In this document: in pieces, positions 35,726-46,639 of the stretch
How positions within the stretch are numbered: the first letter of the stretch is position 1
How the letters are laid out: each line of letters begins with the position of its first letter
DNA from: Orientallactaga sibirica
Lineage: Eukaryota; Chordata; Mammalia; Rodentia; Dipodidae
Direction of reading: 5' to 3'
Length of the DNA stretch: 64,000 nt
Assembly (NCBI GenBank): GCA_036365145.1
Contig: JAEOAD010000240.1
Coordinates: forward strand, 620,001-684,000
Notes under the pieces: model-generated
What the model was told of the DNA's origin: nothing
Database searches by the model: none
The model's input: only the letters and a program-made list of their open reading frames with translations
Program-made: the position numbers and the translations under genes

Positions 35726-37135
35726 GGTGGATGGGGCAGGAGGGGAGGGTAAGGGTAGAGTGGGCGACACAAAACTGGACCCAAATGGAAATGGTACCAT
35801 AAAATCCTATATCCTGAAAGACAGACTAAAAGGTTGAACCTTCATCAGGTTCTTAGAGGAAACACCTGATTCACAGGGCCCTGGACAGTGTATGATGAAG
35901 ACTAACCTTAATCTTCTCCTGTTTCTCTCGCTCTCTCTCTACCTCTTCTTTCTCTTCTCTCTTCTCTCATTCTCTTTTATATTACATATCTTTTCTTCCT
36001 TTTTTTCTCTTGGCACTGGCCTGTAACTCCTGTACCAGCATGTGGTTAATAGCCACAATGAACTGTTGATCAGAGAAACCTACAAGGTTTCCCCAAAGAA
36101 GATAGACTTCTGTCAGAGTACTTGATGACCCACAAAAGTTAATGGTAAGACCCTACTGCTGAAGACACCACATGCTGTTGGTACAGAACATGGAGAGACC
36201 TGGCTGGAATCTGAAAGAGAGTCAGTCCCCAGACAGTTAGCTTGTCTAGTGCCAGAAGGTGCTACATGAGCGACTGGGGAAAGAGACCAACAACTGTCCA
36301 AGCAAAGTGTGAAATAAGTTTCTGAGCAGCAAACAACGTGATGTGATGTTTACCTAAGAGCACTAGTAGCACACAGCCATGGTGGGTAACCAACTGCTCT
36401 TGGTTTGGCTATCAGATCCACTCAGTGGATAGCTGAACTGGGAACTGGGAAACAAGTCAGAACCATATCCAAAAATGAGCCCACTCTCCAATATCAAGCT
36501 CCCACCAATCATGGGCTACTAGAGGGCCCACACCTATGAAATTCTCTCTAAAATAATAATGGTTATCCCATTTATCTGGTGCTGACTTCTCTCTCCATTG
36601 GAGAATTTGCTTCTCTTTTTCATATGGATGCAGAGCCTGAGGAGAGAATCAGCCCATCACACCTCACCAGGACCCTAGCTGAAACCATAGAGTAATGAGG
36701 GAAATAAGCAAGAGTGTTGCTTTCTTGGTGAACCTGGTACCAACACATAAGGGTGAAAGAGATAGACACAGAGAACACTCAACTCCTATCAAACCAGATA
36801 TCCAGAAATACAGAGGTTCCCAAGACCGCATCACTGAAGTAGATCTAAAACAAACCCAACATGGCTCAGGGAAATTCACCGAAGAGGGGGTGGAAAGAAA
36901 GATTGTTAGAGCCACTAGTTGGGAAATTATACACAGAGACTTTGCCTCTTTTCCATAACTGATGGTTACCCCCACAATGCACTACCCCCATTCCCCAATG
37001 AGGAGGGTCCCTTCAGAGGGGGGAGGATAGGAAGGAGGCTAATGATGGTACCAGCATGGCTGTATACACACTATCTACATAACTAATATAAGTAAGTAAA
37101 ATTAATGGGAATAAAAATAAATGAATAAACTCTAG
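35726..37135 (+). other. L1 3'UTR
   Basis: Starts with 'gggtggatggggcaggaggg'; contains 'caaaactggacccaaatgga', a CT-rich stretch (35920-35990) and 'gtttccccaaagaagataga'. This is the intact reference for the L1 3' ends at 7113-8104, 10399-11397 and the nested piece at 49767-50785. Confidence 0.85.
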
Positions 37136-37532
37136 GCATCAGTTTATTGTGAAATATTTCACAATAGACATTTGGAAACATACTTGAACATTAATTTATA
37201 AATACTAATTTCTGTTAGTCACAAACTTATACACTTTTGGAATATAAGAAAATATTGAAGTAAATTCATCTATTTCACATACAATTGCTAGATAAAGGAT
37301 GGAAACTGACTAAGGGTGGGTGTAAATGGTTGAGACCCAGAATCACTCCCCCTTGCCTACCAGCTTGAGGCAAGTCACTTTTCAGATCTTCTCACATATT
37401 CAAACAAAAATATTACCAGTAGCTACACTACCGAAACAAAACCAAAAACAAGATTGGATTTCCTTTTACAATCCTTTCTAGCTTTGATATTTGACAGTTC
37501 TGTACCATTTCTCTATATCACATTCAGCTCAC
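37136..37532. other. ROS1 intron 40, unassigned part
   Basis: Intronic, nothing recognised. Confidence 0.5.
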
Positions 37533-37733
37533 CATATATCAGATTGAGTAGTGAAGATGCCATCCATCAGACTTTCTGGAGCCATCCACCGGACAGGAAG
37601 CAGACCTTCCCCTCTTTTTCTATAGTAATCATTTTTATAGATTTCCCTTGCAAGTCCAAAGTCACCAATCTTCACTATCCGAGGACTAGTATAGTCTTTT
37701 ACAGAGACAAGGCAATTCCGAGCTGCCAGATCC
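37533..37733 (-). CDS. ROS1: ROS1 exon 40, catalytic and activation loops
   Basis: 201-bp exon with acceptor tgccatag|GGATCTGG and donor TATATG|gtgagc. It encodes the end of the catalytic loop (DLAARNC), the Mg-binding DFG ([12 protein letters not shown]), the activation-loop tyrosines YKNDYYRK and the P+1 segment [15 protein letters not shown]. The final codons read QSDI-W where human has QSDV-W. All residues needed for kinase activity in this segment are kept. Confidence 0.96.
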
Positions 37734-37928
37734 CTATGGCAGAAATCACATTTAATAATAAAGTTTCAGAGATCAGACAGGTAATACCAGAAGCTCTGTA
37801 AAAAAAGGGAAACTTTTTAAAGAAATACTACTATTTTGAAGGAATGAAAATGTTTAACTCTTGTGTGATCTACCCAATGATACATTGTCCATGTCCATAC
37901 TAACTTTGTATCCAGAATATCACTGTAC

Positions 37929-38026
37929 CTGTGAATGAAGTGCATCTGTTCCAAGTAGACACAGCCTTTTGAAATATCTACACACAAGTCTACAAGGTCA
38001 ACCAAGGTAAGTAAAGGACCATGAAA
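37929..38026 (-). CDS. ROS1: ROS1 exon 39, helix E and HRD
   Basis: 98-bp exon with acceptor ttcttacag|TTTCATGG and donor CACAG|gtacag. Encodes FHGPLLTLVDLVDLCVDISK and on to MHFIHR; the HR of the HRD motif ends here and D begins exon 40. Separated from exon 40 by a 195-bp intron. Confidence 0.95.
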
Positions 38027-40656
38027 CTGTAAGAAATGAAGGAAACATTACAAGTGCATTTCCAATTGTCACAAAGTAGATGCATATATTATGATCATAT
38101 ATATAGAAATATATATATATGCAGATACAAATTTATATATTATATTCTAAAGAAATTTATTGATATGGTTATAAGAATTCAAATAAGAACAAAATATTAT
38201 ATGCTTTCTATCCACATACACATAATGATAAGCTGTATTTATAGCAAGCAGAAATTATATGGGATGTTCTAAGAATAATATCAGTGTCTGAGGTCAGATA
38301 GACTAAGATTTGAAATCTAGTTCTGCTAACAGCTAGTTGTATGAATTTTCTCAAGCTAATCCCTTAAGCAACTTTCTCATATGTAACATGAGCATAGTAT
38401 GACTGACCTTGCAAAGATCCAAACTAAGAGGTATAATATTGCCAATCTCTAGCAACACTTGATAAATGGTAACATATCATAACTTATAATAATAATAATA
38501 ATCATTTAACCAGCACTAGCTAGCTTAATGATCAGCCCAAAGACATCAGTCAAGAAAAGAGCTATCTTCATAATCCCATATAAATTGTTAGCAATATTCT
38601 AAAAGTCATCACTAATATATACTTGAGCCTGTACTGTTTGCAAGGATTTCTAATGAAAAAAAAAATTGTATTTGGAAAAACCTCAAAGTTCCTGCCTCAA
38701 GGCCATGGTCATACATTGTGACTTTCCATTTCCTTGCAATTTAATTGGTTCAGGACTTTATCATCCCTAATCTGATGTATCCAAAGACTTTCCATGTTTC
38801 CACCCTCCTATCCTCTCATTAGCAGCTTTGCTGGACCCTACTTCCTATATAATCTATTATAAATTTCTGATCACTGCCCCAGGCTGTATCTCCCTCTGTA
38901 TGTACATTCATTTCCCAATACTTCTCCTTTCACAAGCTGCACATCATTTTGTCTGTGCTATTTGTAATTCCTTATATCAGTTCTGCATTTTTCTGTTTCC
39001 CTGTTTTCCTACTATTGATCCCTGACCCCAGAAAGGATCTTTATTTTTGATAACTATCAATATCAGATAAGTAGATAATAGATTCAGGAATGGCATTAAA
39101 ATTTATCTGTAGAAGTTAGAAATCCAAGATGAAATGGTTTTATTTTTGAGGAAGAGGGTGTTCAACACAGAATTGAGGCATATTATTAATCAAATGTGAG
39201 AGAAGCATAAAAGACATATTCACCAAAAAGAAGAAAAAAGTAAAATTTTGCCTCACATGCATGCTTTCTCATTCTTTTGCTTTTAAAACAGACAAAGTAG
39301 TATTGATATAGACAGTAAAAGGGCTCAGCATGAGGAAGACTGAAGAAATATACCAGGATGGACAGGAAGGATAAAAATGACTCACCTGGAGTAAGACTCT
39401 AGGAAGAAAGTGTCCAAGAAAAAACAAACAATCTGAAGTGCTAGGTTATCTGAGAATTCAACTATATTGAGAAAAGTGATACAGTTCTATCAGGAAGTTA
39501 ATAGAAAACAAAGTAATGAAAATGAAAACAAGAGACATTTCTTAAACTAGTCCAAGGACGGTAAAAAACTCCACAATCATGCATGGTATTTAGATAAGTC
39601 AGCTGCCTGCAATAATTAAATAGCCATACACATGCAAACCTAGACTACTGATTAGTTTAGAAAAAATGTTATAACTGTTTAAGGAGGGATAAAACAGTTT
39701 TCTGGGTATAATGCTAACAGGGTTGGACAGATATATGAGGAAGCCCAAATTGAAGGTTTTTTTTTTTTTTTTTTTTCCATAATAGGAAAAGAGTAGGTTA
39801 CCCTCAAAAGAAAAATCAGTATAAGCACAGTACTTAGGAACATCAAGGTAAATGTCCATAGTTAGGAGGGACATATGAGATAGAGCACATGTCTCCTGCT
39901 TTCACACTATACACCTTGCTATATATTTGTTTTTAGTCCTATACTATTTGATAGGAAATAAAAATCCAAATGTTTAAATCCATAGATTTAATCTTAATGA
40001 TTTGTCTCATGTCTTCTTAGCTGAGTTGTAAAGTAGGATCCCACTGATGGTCACCTTCTGGCCCTGTCCAGTACTATAGTATTTCTAGGGTGTACACTGT
40101 ACCACTGGGAGCAGGACAGATCAATTGGGACCACACTATGAAGGTAGAATTGGGAGCTGGCAGAACTTTTGAATGTGACTGCTGGTATGGAACTAGCAAG
40201 TATGGAACTAGGTGAGTGGGAAAGAATTATGAACTCAAGAGTTTTGTTTGAACCAAAATAAGTTTGAGATGCCTACTAAAACCCTAATCTAGCTAGATCA
40301 AGGACAATAAATCTATTCCACAAATCTAGAACTGAGTAAAGAATTCAAGATTAGAAATAAAGTTTGAGATAGACAAGCATAGATAGAGAATACAGAACTG
40401 TGTCTTTCCAATTACACACATCTCTATGCTCTTTCAAGAAAAAATATGATTCTGGCCATAAGGGACTAATTTTCTCATTATATACTAAAAATAAGCTCAA
40501 ACATGAGGTCAGGGATCTAACCATCCTGGTCTAACACAGAAGCCCTAGAAGGTTTTACCATCAGCCAAAGCTGCAGCCTAGTGACCATAAAGAAAATGAG
40601 TAGGAAACTATAGGTGTCTGCTGTTTGTGACCTATGCTGTGGAACACACTGCTTAC
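38027..40656. other. ROS1 intron 38
   Basis: Mostly unassigned AT-rich intron. Contains TA-rich runs (38095-38120), an (AAT)n at about 38485-38503 and a poly(T) of about 22 at 39757-39778. No gene or clear transposable element recognised. Confidence 0.45.
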
Positions 40657-40786
40657 CGTTGTCTTCCGGGCTTTGCGCAAATAGGTTAGAAGGTCTCCCC
40701 CTTCCATCAGCTCCAGAATAATGTACTGGGGTTCATTCAGCAAACAGACTCCAAGCTGCTTCAGAATGTTGGGGTGATTAAACTTG
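40657..40786 (-). CDS. ROS1: ROS1 exon 38, N-lobe to hinge
   Basis: 130-bp exon with acceptor cacctttcag|CAAG and donor ACAACG|gtaagc. Encodes KFNHPNILKQLGVCLLNEPQ, the hinge ELMEGGDLL and TYLRKARKTT. The gatekeeper and hinge segment ('YIILELMEGGD') is the same as in human ROS1; the exon end reads RKTT against RMAT. Confidence 0.95.
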
Positions 40787-41639
40787 CTGAAAGGTGGAAA
40801 AGCATACGCTGGGTGACAACGTGGTGGTTTGAGGGTCTTCATGGGGCAGAATGATTCTTTATTCATAGTTTCCTCCCAAACAAGACTAGATCCCTGTGCT
40901 TGCCTTAAAGAGGTAACATGGCAAGCTCTAATGGCAGGTGCATGTGTGAGTAGAACAGAGTGAGTTTTAGAAGAAATAATGTTTATATTCTGTTAAAAGG
41001 ATTAATGATTTGACAAAGAAAGTAATTTTGACTAATAACCTTCTTCAAAAGATATTTGCAAACATGTCTTTATCATCACAATTATGGCATATATCTCCAT
41101 TTTAGGGAGACAACTGAGACCTTCAGGTTTCAGCATAATTGGTTTCTGAAGGCATCAGAGTAAACAAATCCCAGCCTAGAGACCAGAGGTCACAGCTTGT
41201 CTCCCATGAGCCTCTGCTTCAGTTCTCTTCTTTGAGATGGCCTTAAGCAGTTCTCATGATAGTAACTGACCCAAACCTTGCAGACAAGTTTCCTAGACAA
41301 GGGATAGTCTCACTAACATCAGAGTGCTTAAAATTACTCTCCATAGTTATGTCCCTTTGATCCATCATCACACATTTGGAAGAACAAGAACATTCTTAAA
41401 GCTATTCATCCTCAGCATTGTTCTATGGTTTCAGCAGGGGCCCTGGTGAGGTGTGTTTAGCTGATCCTCCCTTCAGGTTTGTTGTCCATCACTTACAGAG
41501 CACTATTAAGATAAAAAAAGAATCTTCATGTGAGGACTGCCTTTCTTCAGCCTAGATGATTGGCTTCTATAGAATGCCTGTGACTACAGACATATTTCTT
41601 CTTAAAATTTTCAGCAATTTTTATTTTGACAACAAGTCA
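40787..41639. other. ROS1 intron 37, unassigned part
   Basis: Nothing recognised. Confidence 0.5.
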
Positions 41640-41780
41640 TTTTTTGTGTGTTAAAAGGTGACACACTTGTAATCTCATCACTTGGTAGGTGAGAACAACA
41701 GGATAAGGGATTCAAGGCCATCCTTAGCTACACAATGAGTTTGAAGCCAATTTAGGTTACACGAGTTTCTGTCTTTAAAA
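41640..41780 (+). mobile_element. degenerate B1-like SINE
   Basis: 'cttgtaatctcatcacttgg', 'gattcaaggccatccttagc' and 'acacaatgagtttgaagcca' follow the B1 order with many changes. Confidence 0.55.
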
Positions 41781-41867
41781 ACCTTTTATGTTAATCCAAT
41801 AGAGATGTAAAAGCTTTCTACCCACAATAGTCAGAGAAAATTACTTCTTTCTGAGCTATGTTGATAC

Positions 41868-41932
41868 CTCATCAGATGTGCTTCCTTCAGGAATCCAACC
41901 TTCTCCTGTTCTGTGGAGCCCTTCTTCAATGT
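41868..41932 (-). CDS. ROS1: ROS1 exon 37, helix C region
   Basis: 65-bp exon with acceptor gtctcacag|ACATTG and donor GATGAG|gtatca. Encodes TLKKGSTEQEKVGFLKEAHL and M, then two bases of serine. The helix-C glutamate (in FLKEAH) is kept; VG replaces human IE just before it. The preceding exon with the glycine loop and VAVK lysine was looked for upstream to 64000 and not found. Confidence 0.93.
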
Positions 41933-42471
41933 CTGTGAGACATACAAATGAGTCAGAAATTGGCACAATAAAAATTTCTGGAAACTGAGTGGGTTAATGA
42001 AGACAATGTTTTGTTTTTATTTGGTTCAGTTTTCAAAATCCAACCTGAAAGCTGGAAACATCACAGATATATTGTGTATATATGGTCTGTAAAATTCATT
42101 ATTGCTAGCATTCAAGGAATAAAATCTAGATAAGGGGTTTAGTAACATTTATATAAGATTCCTTCACAATGTAGAAATATTAAATTTTGGCTTTTAATGG
42201 GTCATTGTTTTACTTTTCAAATTTTCTACCTAATATCTGCTTTCATGCTTTCTGTGAAGTTAACACCTTAGTTCAGTTTTTGGAGGCAAGCTATCTAGAA
42301 CCAGGCAATTGATCTAAGTTAATCATGAAAGTTTTTTTTCTGCAACAAAGTAGAAGAGGGACTAGCTGGGAAGAAGCACAGGGAAAAGTACATGAGGGAG
42401 GGATAATAAGAGAAGGTAATGAGAGGGGATTATGTCAAACTACATTACATATTTGTAAAAAGTTGCCATAG
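41933..42471. other. ROS1 intron 36, start
   Basis: Unassigned, except 42345-42470, which resembles the extreme L1 3'UTR ('aagtagaagagggactagct', also near 22505). Confidence 0.45.
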
Positions 42472-42672
42472 GGTTGGAGAGACGGCTCAGTGGTTAAGAC
42501 ATTTGCCCCTGGTTTCATTCCCCAGTACCCACAGAAAGCCAGATGTATAAAGTGGTGCATGCATCTGGAGTTTGTTTGCAGTGGCTAGAGGCCCTAGTGT
42601 ACCTATTTTCCTCTCTCTCTCTCTCTCTTTCTCTCTCATCTCCTTGCAAATAAATAAATAATTTTTTAAAGT
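42472..42672 (+). mobile_element. tRNA-headed SINE
   Basis: Common type with a short deletion in the head; CT tail and 'gcaaataaataaataatttt'. Confidence 0.87.
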
Positions 42673-42814
42673 TGTCCATAAAAGCTGTTTTTAAAAGTCT
42701 GTTCTGCAACTCTCTAAACTTTTCACAAGTAGAAGTGGCCATATTTCTAATTTCTGGCCAATGAAACACAAGAGAAAATCTGGGGAGAGGTTTGTGGAAA
42801 ATGTTGCTTTCTTT

Positions 42815-43023
42815 TTTTAAATATTTATTTATTTATTTTCAAGCAGAGAGAGAGAGAGAGAGGGAGATAGAGAGAATGTGCCAGGGCCTCTAGCCACTGC
42901 AAATGAACTCCAGATGCACGTGCCCCTTTGTACATCTGGCTTACATGGGTACTAGGGAATTGAACCTGAGTCTTTTGGCTTTGCAGGCAAGTGCCTTAAC
43001 CACTAAGCCATCCATCCAGCCCC
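42815..43023 (-). mobile_element. tRNA-headed SINE
   Basis: Minus-strand common type: reversed tail, (GA)n, 'gccagggcctctagccactg' and head 'ccttaaccactaagccatcc'. Confidence 0.9.
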
Positions 43024-43304
43024 AATTTTGCTTTCTTGAAAATACATCTAACACCATTTTACCTCCTCTCCCTGACCTGAATAAAGACGTGATGTCTAAC
43101 TCTTTGCACCTACATTGGGATTATGAAGCAACAAGCATGAGAAAAAGTCAAGAGAATTTCAGAGTTGCCAGCTTTGAGCTGGCATGACTATACCAAAGGA
43201 CATTTGAATTGTATTATTTGGAAGTAGGAAGAATTTTGCCAGTTTAGCTGGACATCCATAGAGCATTAAAGCCTTAACACACAGTAATCAATATATTGCT
43301 TAAT

Positions 43305-43500
43305 TAGGGGGTTAGGGATATAGCCCAGTTGGTAGTGTTTTTCTACCATGCAAAAAAGCCCTGGTTTCAATTCCAGCACCACAGAGACTGGGTATAGTCC
43401 TCAGACCTGTAATCCCAGTACTTTAGAAACTGAGATAGAAGGATCATTATGAGTTCACAGACTGCCTATCTACATGAGACTTTGTCTCAAAAAAAAAAAG
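43305..43500 (+). mobile_element. ID-B1 composite (B4-like) SINE
   Basis: ID-like head ('gatatagcccagttggtagt', 'ggtttcaattccagcaccac') joined to a B1-like unit ('tgtaatcccagtactttaga', 'gagactttgtctcaaaaaaa'). Confidence 0.75.
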
Positions 43501-43616
43501 AGTATTACTTGTAGAATTCATCACCCCTGTATCAAAAGAGAGTTTTATGAAAATAAGATAGCATATTGCAGGGGTTCATAAAAATACATTTAAATGAGCC
43601 ATGGCAAACAATTGTA

Positions 43617-43926
43617 TGGCAGAAGTCAGCAAACTGTAATCTGTGAGACAAATTTAGTCTGCCTACTATTTCTGTGCAATCCATGATCTGAAACTAGTTT
43701 TTACAAATTTAAATGGTAGGAAAAAAACAAAAGCAGAATACTATTTTATAACATATTAAATTCAAATTTCGATGTTCATAAATAAATTTTTATTGGAATA
43801 TAATCACCTTTCATTTGTTTGCATACTCACTGACAGAATTCAGTAATTGCAATGGAGACTGTGTAGCCAACAAGTCTTCATATTTATCGTCTACTAGTTT
43901 CAGAAACATTTGCCAGTCCCTGGTCT
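43617..43926 (+). mobile_element. hAT-type DNA transposon fossil
   Basis: Left end 'agaagtcagcaaactgtaat' and right end 'acatttgccagtccctggtc' are degraded inverted termini of the GGTCGGCAAACT kind. The interior ('ataaatttttattggaatat', 'gcaatggagactgtgtagcc') follows a well-known non-autonomous mammalian hAT family. The exact family name is not assigned. Confidence 0.65.
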
Positions 43927-43950
43927 AGTTCCTTCAAAATATGTTTTAGA

Positions 43951-44085
43951 GCTGGGCATGGTAGCTCATGCCATAATCCCAGCATTCAGGAGGGTTATAA
44001 GGAGGGTCATCATGACCCTGGCTGGACTACAGAATGATTTCCAGGTCAGCATGAGCTAGAGTGTTACCCTACCTCAAAACATGTT
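43951..44085 (+). mobile_element. B1 SINE
   Basis: 'agctgggcatggtagctcat', 'cataatcccagcattcagga' and 'gtgttaccctacctcaaaac'. Confidence 0.85.
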
Positions 44086-44100
44086 TTAAAAATGCATGAG

Positions 44101-44330
44101 GGTCTGGCTTGGCAGTTAATCCATTTGCCTGCAAAGCCAAAGGACCCAGGTTCGATTCCTCAGGACCCACGTTAGCCAGATAGATGCACAAGGTAGGACA
44201 TGCATCTGGAGTTCATTTGCAGTGGCTGGAGGCCCTGTCACGTCCATTCTCTCTCCTTCCCTTTCTCTCTCTCTCCCTCTTTCTCTCTTTCAACTAAATA
44301 AATAAATAAAAGTAAAAATTTTTAAAAACT
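44101..44330 (+). mobile_element. tRNA-headed SINE
   Basis: Common type, 5' end slightly shortened. CT tail, then 'aactaaataaataaataaaa'. The L1 at 44331 follows directly. Confidence 0.88.
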
Positions 44331-45502
44331 GTATGAGGACTTCCAGGTAAGAAAGCAGCATAGGAGCCATGCCAAACCAGCTCAGGGAAGATTTAAGCAA
44401 AACCACAGCAAAATACACTCCTTTTCTGAAAAGTGCAGGAGTAGAGGTTTTTCTTAGACACAATGGGAGAAGCATGAGAGACCAAAATCCACCAGAAAGG
44501 AGGAAAATGGCCAGAATCCCACTGAGGAGCTTGCGGCTCTGATCACAGCTGAGGTGATTATTGCGCCTGGCATCAACCACCAGGAGCACCGGGCAGCAGA
44601 AAGGGGACTTTTCAGCCTCATCACCCTCCTTGTAAACTCAAGAAATCTAAAGGAAAGTCAGCTGAAATCAACTAAAGAGCTACTGAAAGAGATACAGGTG
44701 GGACTGTGTGAGCAACTATAGGCTTCCTGAACTCTCCCATCCCCCAACCATCAGAACTATGAATCTCCAGCATTCAGCCCCCAGCAGCAGTGCATCCAGC
44801 ATAGCTGAATAGAGCTCCAGCTCCACAGGATAACACAAAGGGATTGAGGTGGTCACTCAACATTGGTGAGATTGGAAGCCACACCAAAAGGCCAAGTGAC
44901 CAAAAAAAAAAAAAAACAGGTACATAGGCCTGCACTGGAAGTGCTAATCTCTCTTTCCATGTCAGGGCAGGTAATGGGTTACATATTTTTGGTTGGCTTT
45001 ACCATTTTCAAATAAGCTGTACTTGGGGGTTGCCTTTAATGCTTTCAGACTTATAGGGCTTTTGTCTTTTGTTCCTGTCATTATTGGGGGCAGAGTTTGA
45101 TGCAGATCCAGGCTGACCTGCAACCCAATTCAGATCAGATTCTCAACCTCCTAGCTGACAGAATTAAGGGTGTAGAGCAATACACATCCTTAGGGATTTT
45201 GGCTTTATGAGACTCTCTGCTTATTTTAATCCCCACACTTCTACACTCTGCGCTGGTTTTTACTGAATGTGTATATTTGTCAGTTGCAGTTTAGCATATG
45301 CCAGTAAATTGTTCCACCCAGTACACTAGAATATTTGCTTAGCAAGCAAACTCAACACCTAGGATTACTTCTGTGGTTGGATTGGGGTACAAAAGCTCTA
45401 CTTGGCACCTTAAACTCATATCCTGAATGTATATAAAGGTGGATCACCACATCTAAGAACACTGCAGATAAATAGAAAACCTAAGCATCAAATCAATCCA
45501 GG

Positions 45503-46586
45503 ATGCAAAAGTCACTAAATTATAATAAAAGAAACACAAAGAATAAAGACAATGCAGTCCCACCAAAAATTACAAATCCAGCAGAAATGTTTATCAATGA
45601 GACTGTTTTAGATGAAATTCCTGACAAAGATTTAAAATGAAGGATGTTATCTATACTCAAAGAAATGAAAAAAGAAATGAAAGGAATCAGAGAAGAAAAC
45701 AAAGGAATTAAAGAAGAAAACAAACTTCTGAAAGAGAACACAGGAAACCAGCTTAATGAAATAAAAAGGTCATTACAGGACATGAGTAAGGAAATAGAAA
45801 TACTGAAGAAAAACCATGCTGAAATCCTAGCTCTGAAGAACACAGTCAGTGAAAAAAAAAAACTCTGTGGAAAGTATCACCAGTGGAATGGATGAAGGAG
45901 AGAACAGAATATCTAAACTAGAAGACCAGGTGGCAGACCTAATACAGTCCAACAAAGACAAAAACAAGCTAATAGAAAGGTATGAATGGGAATTCCAAGA
46001 CATCCAGGACACTATGAAAAGATCAAACATAAGATCAGGGTGTAGTAGAAGAAGAATTTCCATTCACAGGCTTAGTAGGTATTTTCCACAAAATCATAGA
46101 AGAAAATTTTCCCCAAACTGGGAAAGAAATGCCAATGCAGATACAAGAAGCATTTAGAACACCAAACAGACTAAACCTAGAAAGAACCTCTCCTAGTAAT
46201 GTTATAATTAAACTACTAAACATGCAAACCAAAGAAAATATATTGAAAGCAGTTAGAGAGAAAAAGCAAGTGACCTTGAAAGGGAAACCCATCAGGATCA
46301 CAGCAGATTCCTCAACCCAAACTTTAAAAGCCAGAAGGGCTCGGAAAATGATGTATTCCAAGTTTTGAAAGATAACAACTGTCAACCAAGATTACTTTAT
46401 CCTGCAAAGCTATCTACCCAAATTGATGGAGAAATAAGGACATTCCACAAAAACAGGCTAAAGGAATTTATGACAACTAAACCAGCTCTACAGAATATAC
46501 TTGAGGGAATCCATCAAGCTGAAGAGAAAGCACAATACACACAAAACAAAATAGGAAAAAATCAACCATACTCAAATAACAGTTAA
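45503..46586 (+). pseudogene. L1 ORF1, broken (copy A)
   Basis: Frame from about 45503 opens with a short basic stretch, then 'ETVLDEIPDKDLK' and a stop, a coiled coil (45644-45860), a frame slip at an A-run (45849-45860), 'GENRISKLEDQVADLIQSNK', a further slip near 46030, then the C-terminal domain with 'TLKGKPIRITADSS' and 'QPRLLYPAKLSTQIDGEIRT'. L1 ORF1p coats L1 RNA; this copy cannot make it whole. Confidence 0.85.
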
Positions 46587-46639
46587 AACAAGTGAGTAAA
46601 GGGAAAACAGGAAGCACTACAAAACAAGCAGAATGGCAA

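Larger units (their letters stand above)
32585..37135 (+). mobile_element. L1 LINE, both ends present, internal deletion
   Basis: Begins 'ggagttttggtcaagatggc', an L1-like 5' start with a CAAGATGGC (YY1-type) motif at 32596-32604, has a 5'UTR of only about 80 bp, then ORF1 (from 32668), ORF2 from the RT domain on, and a 1.4-kb 3'UTR ending in an A-rich tail near 37120. About 1.9 kb from the ORF1 C-terminal part through the endonuclease is missing, judged by the spacing in the L1 at 44331. Antisense to ROS1 in intron 40. Confidence 0.88.

Noticed and set aside
41000..44300. the upstream ROS1 exon with the glycine loop
   Set aside because: Read on the minus strand, no sequence encoding GSGAFGEV or the VAVK lysine was found; only SINEs and a DNA transposon fossil.
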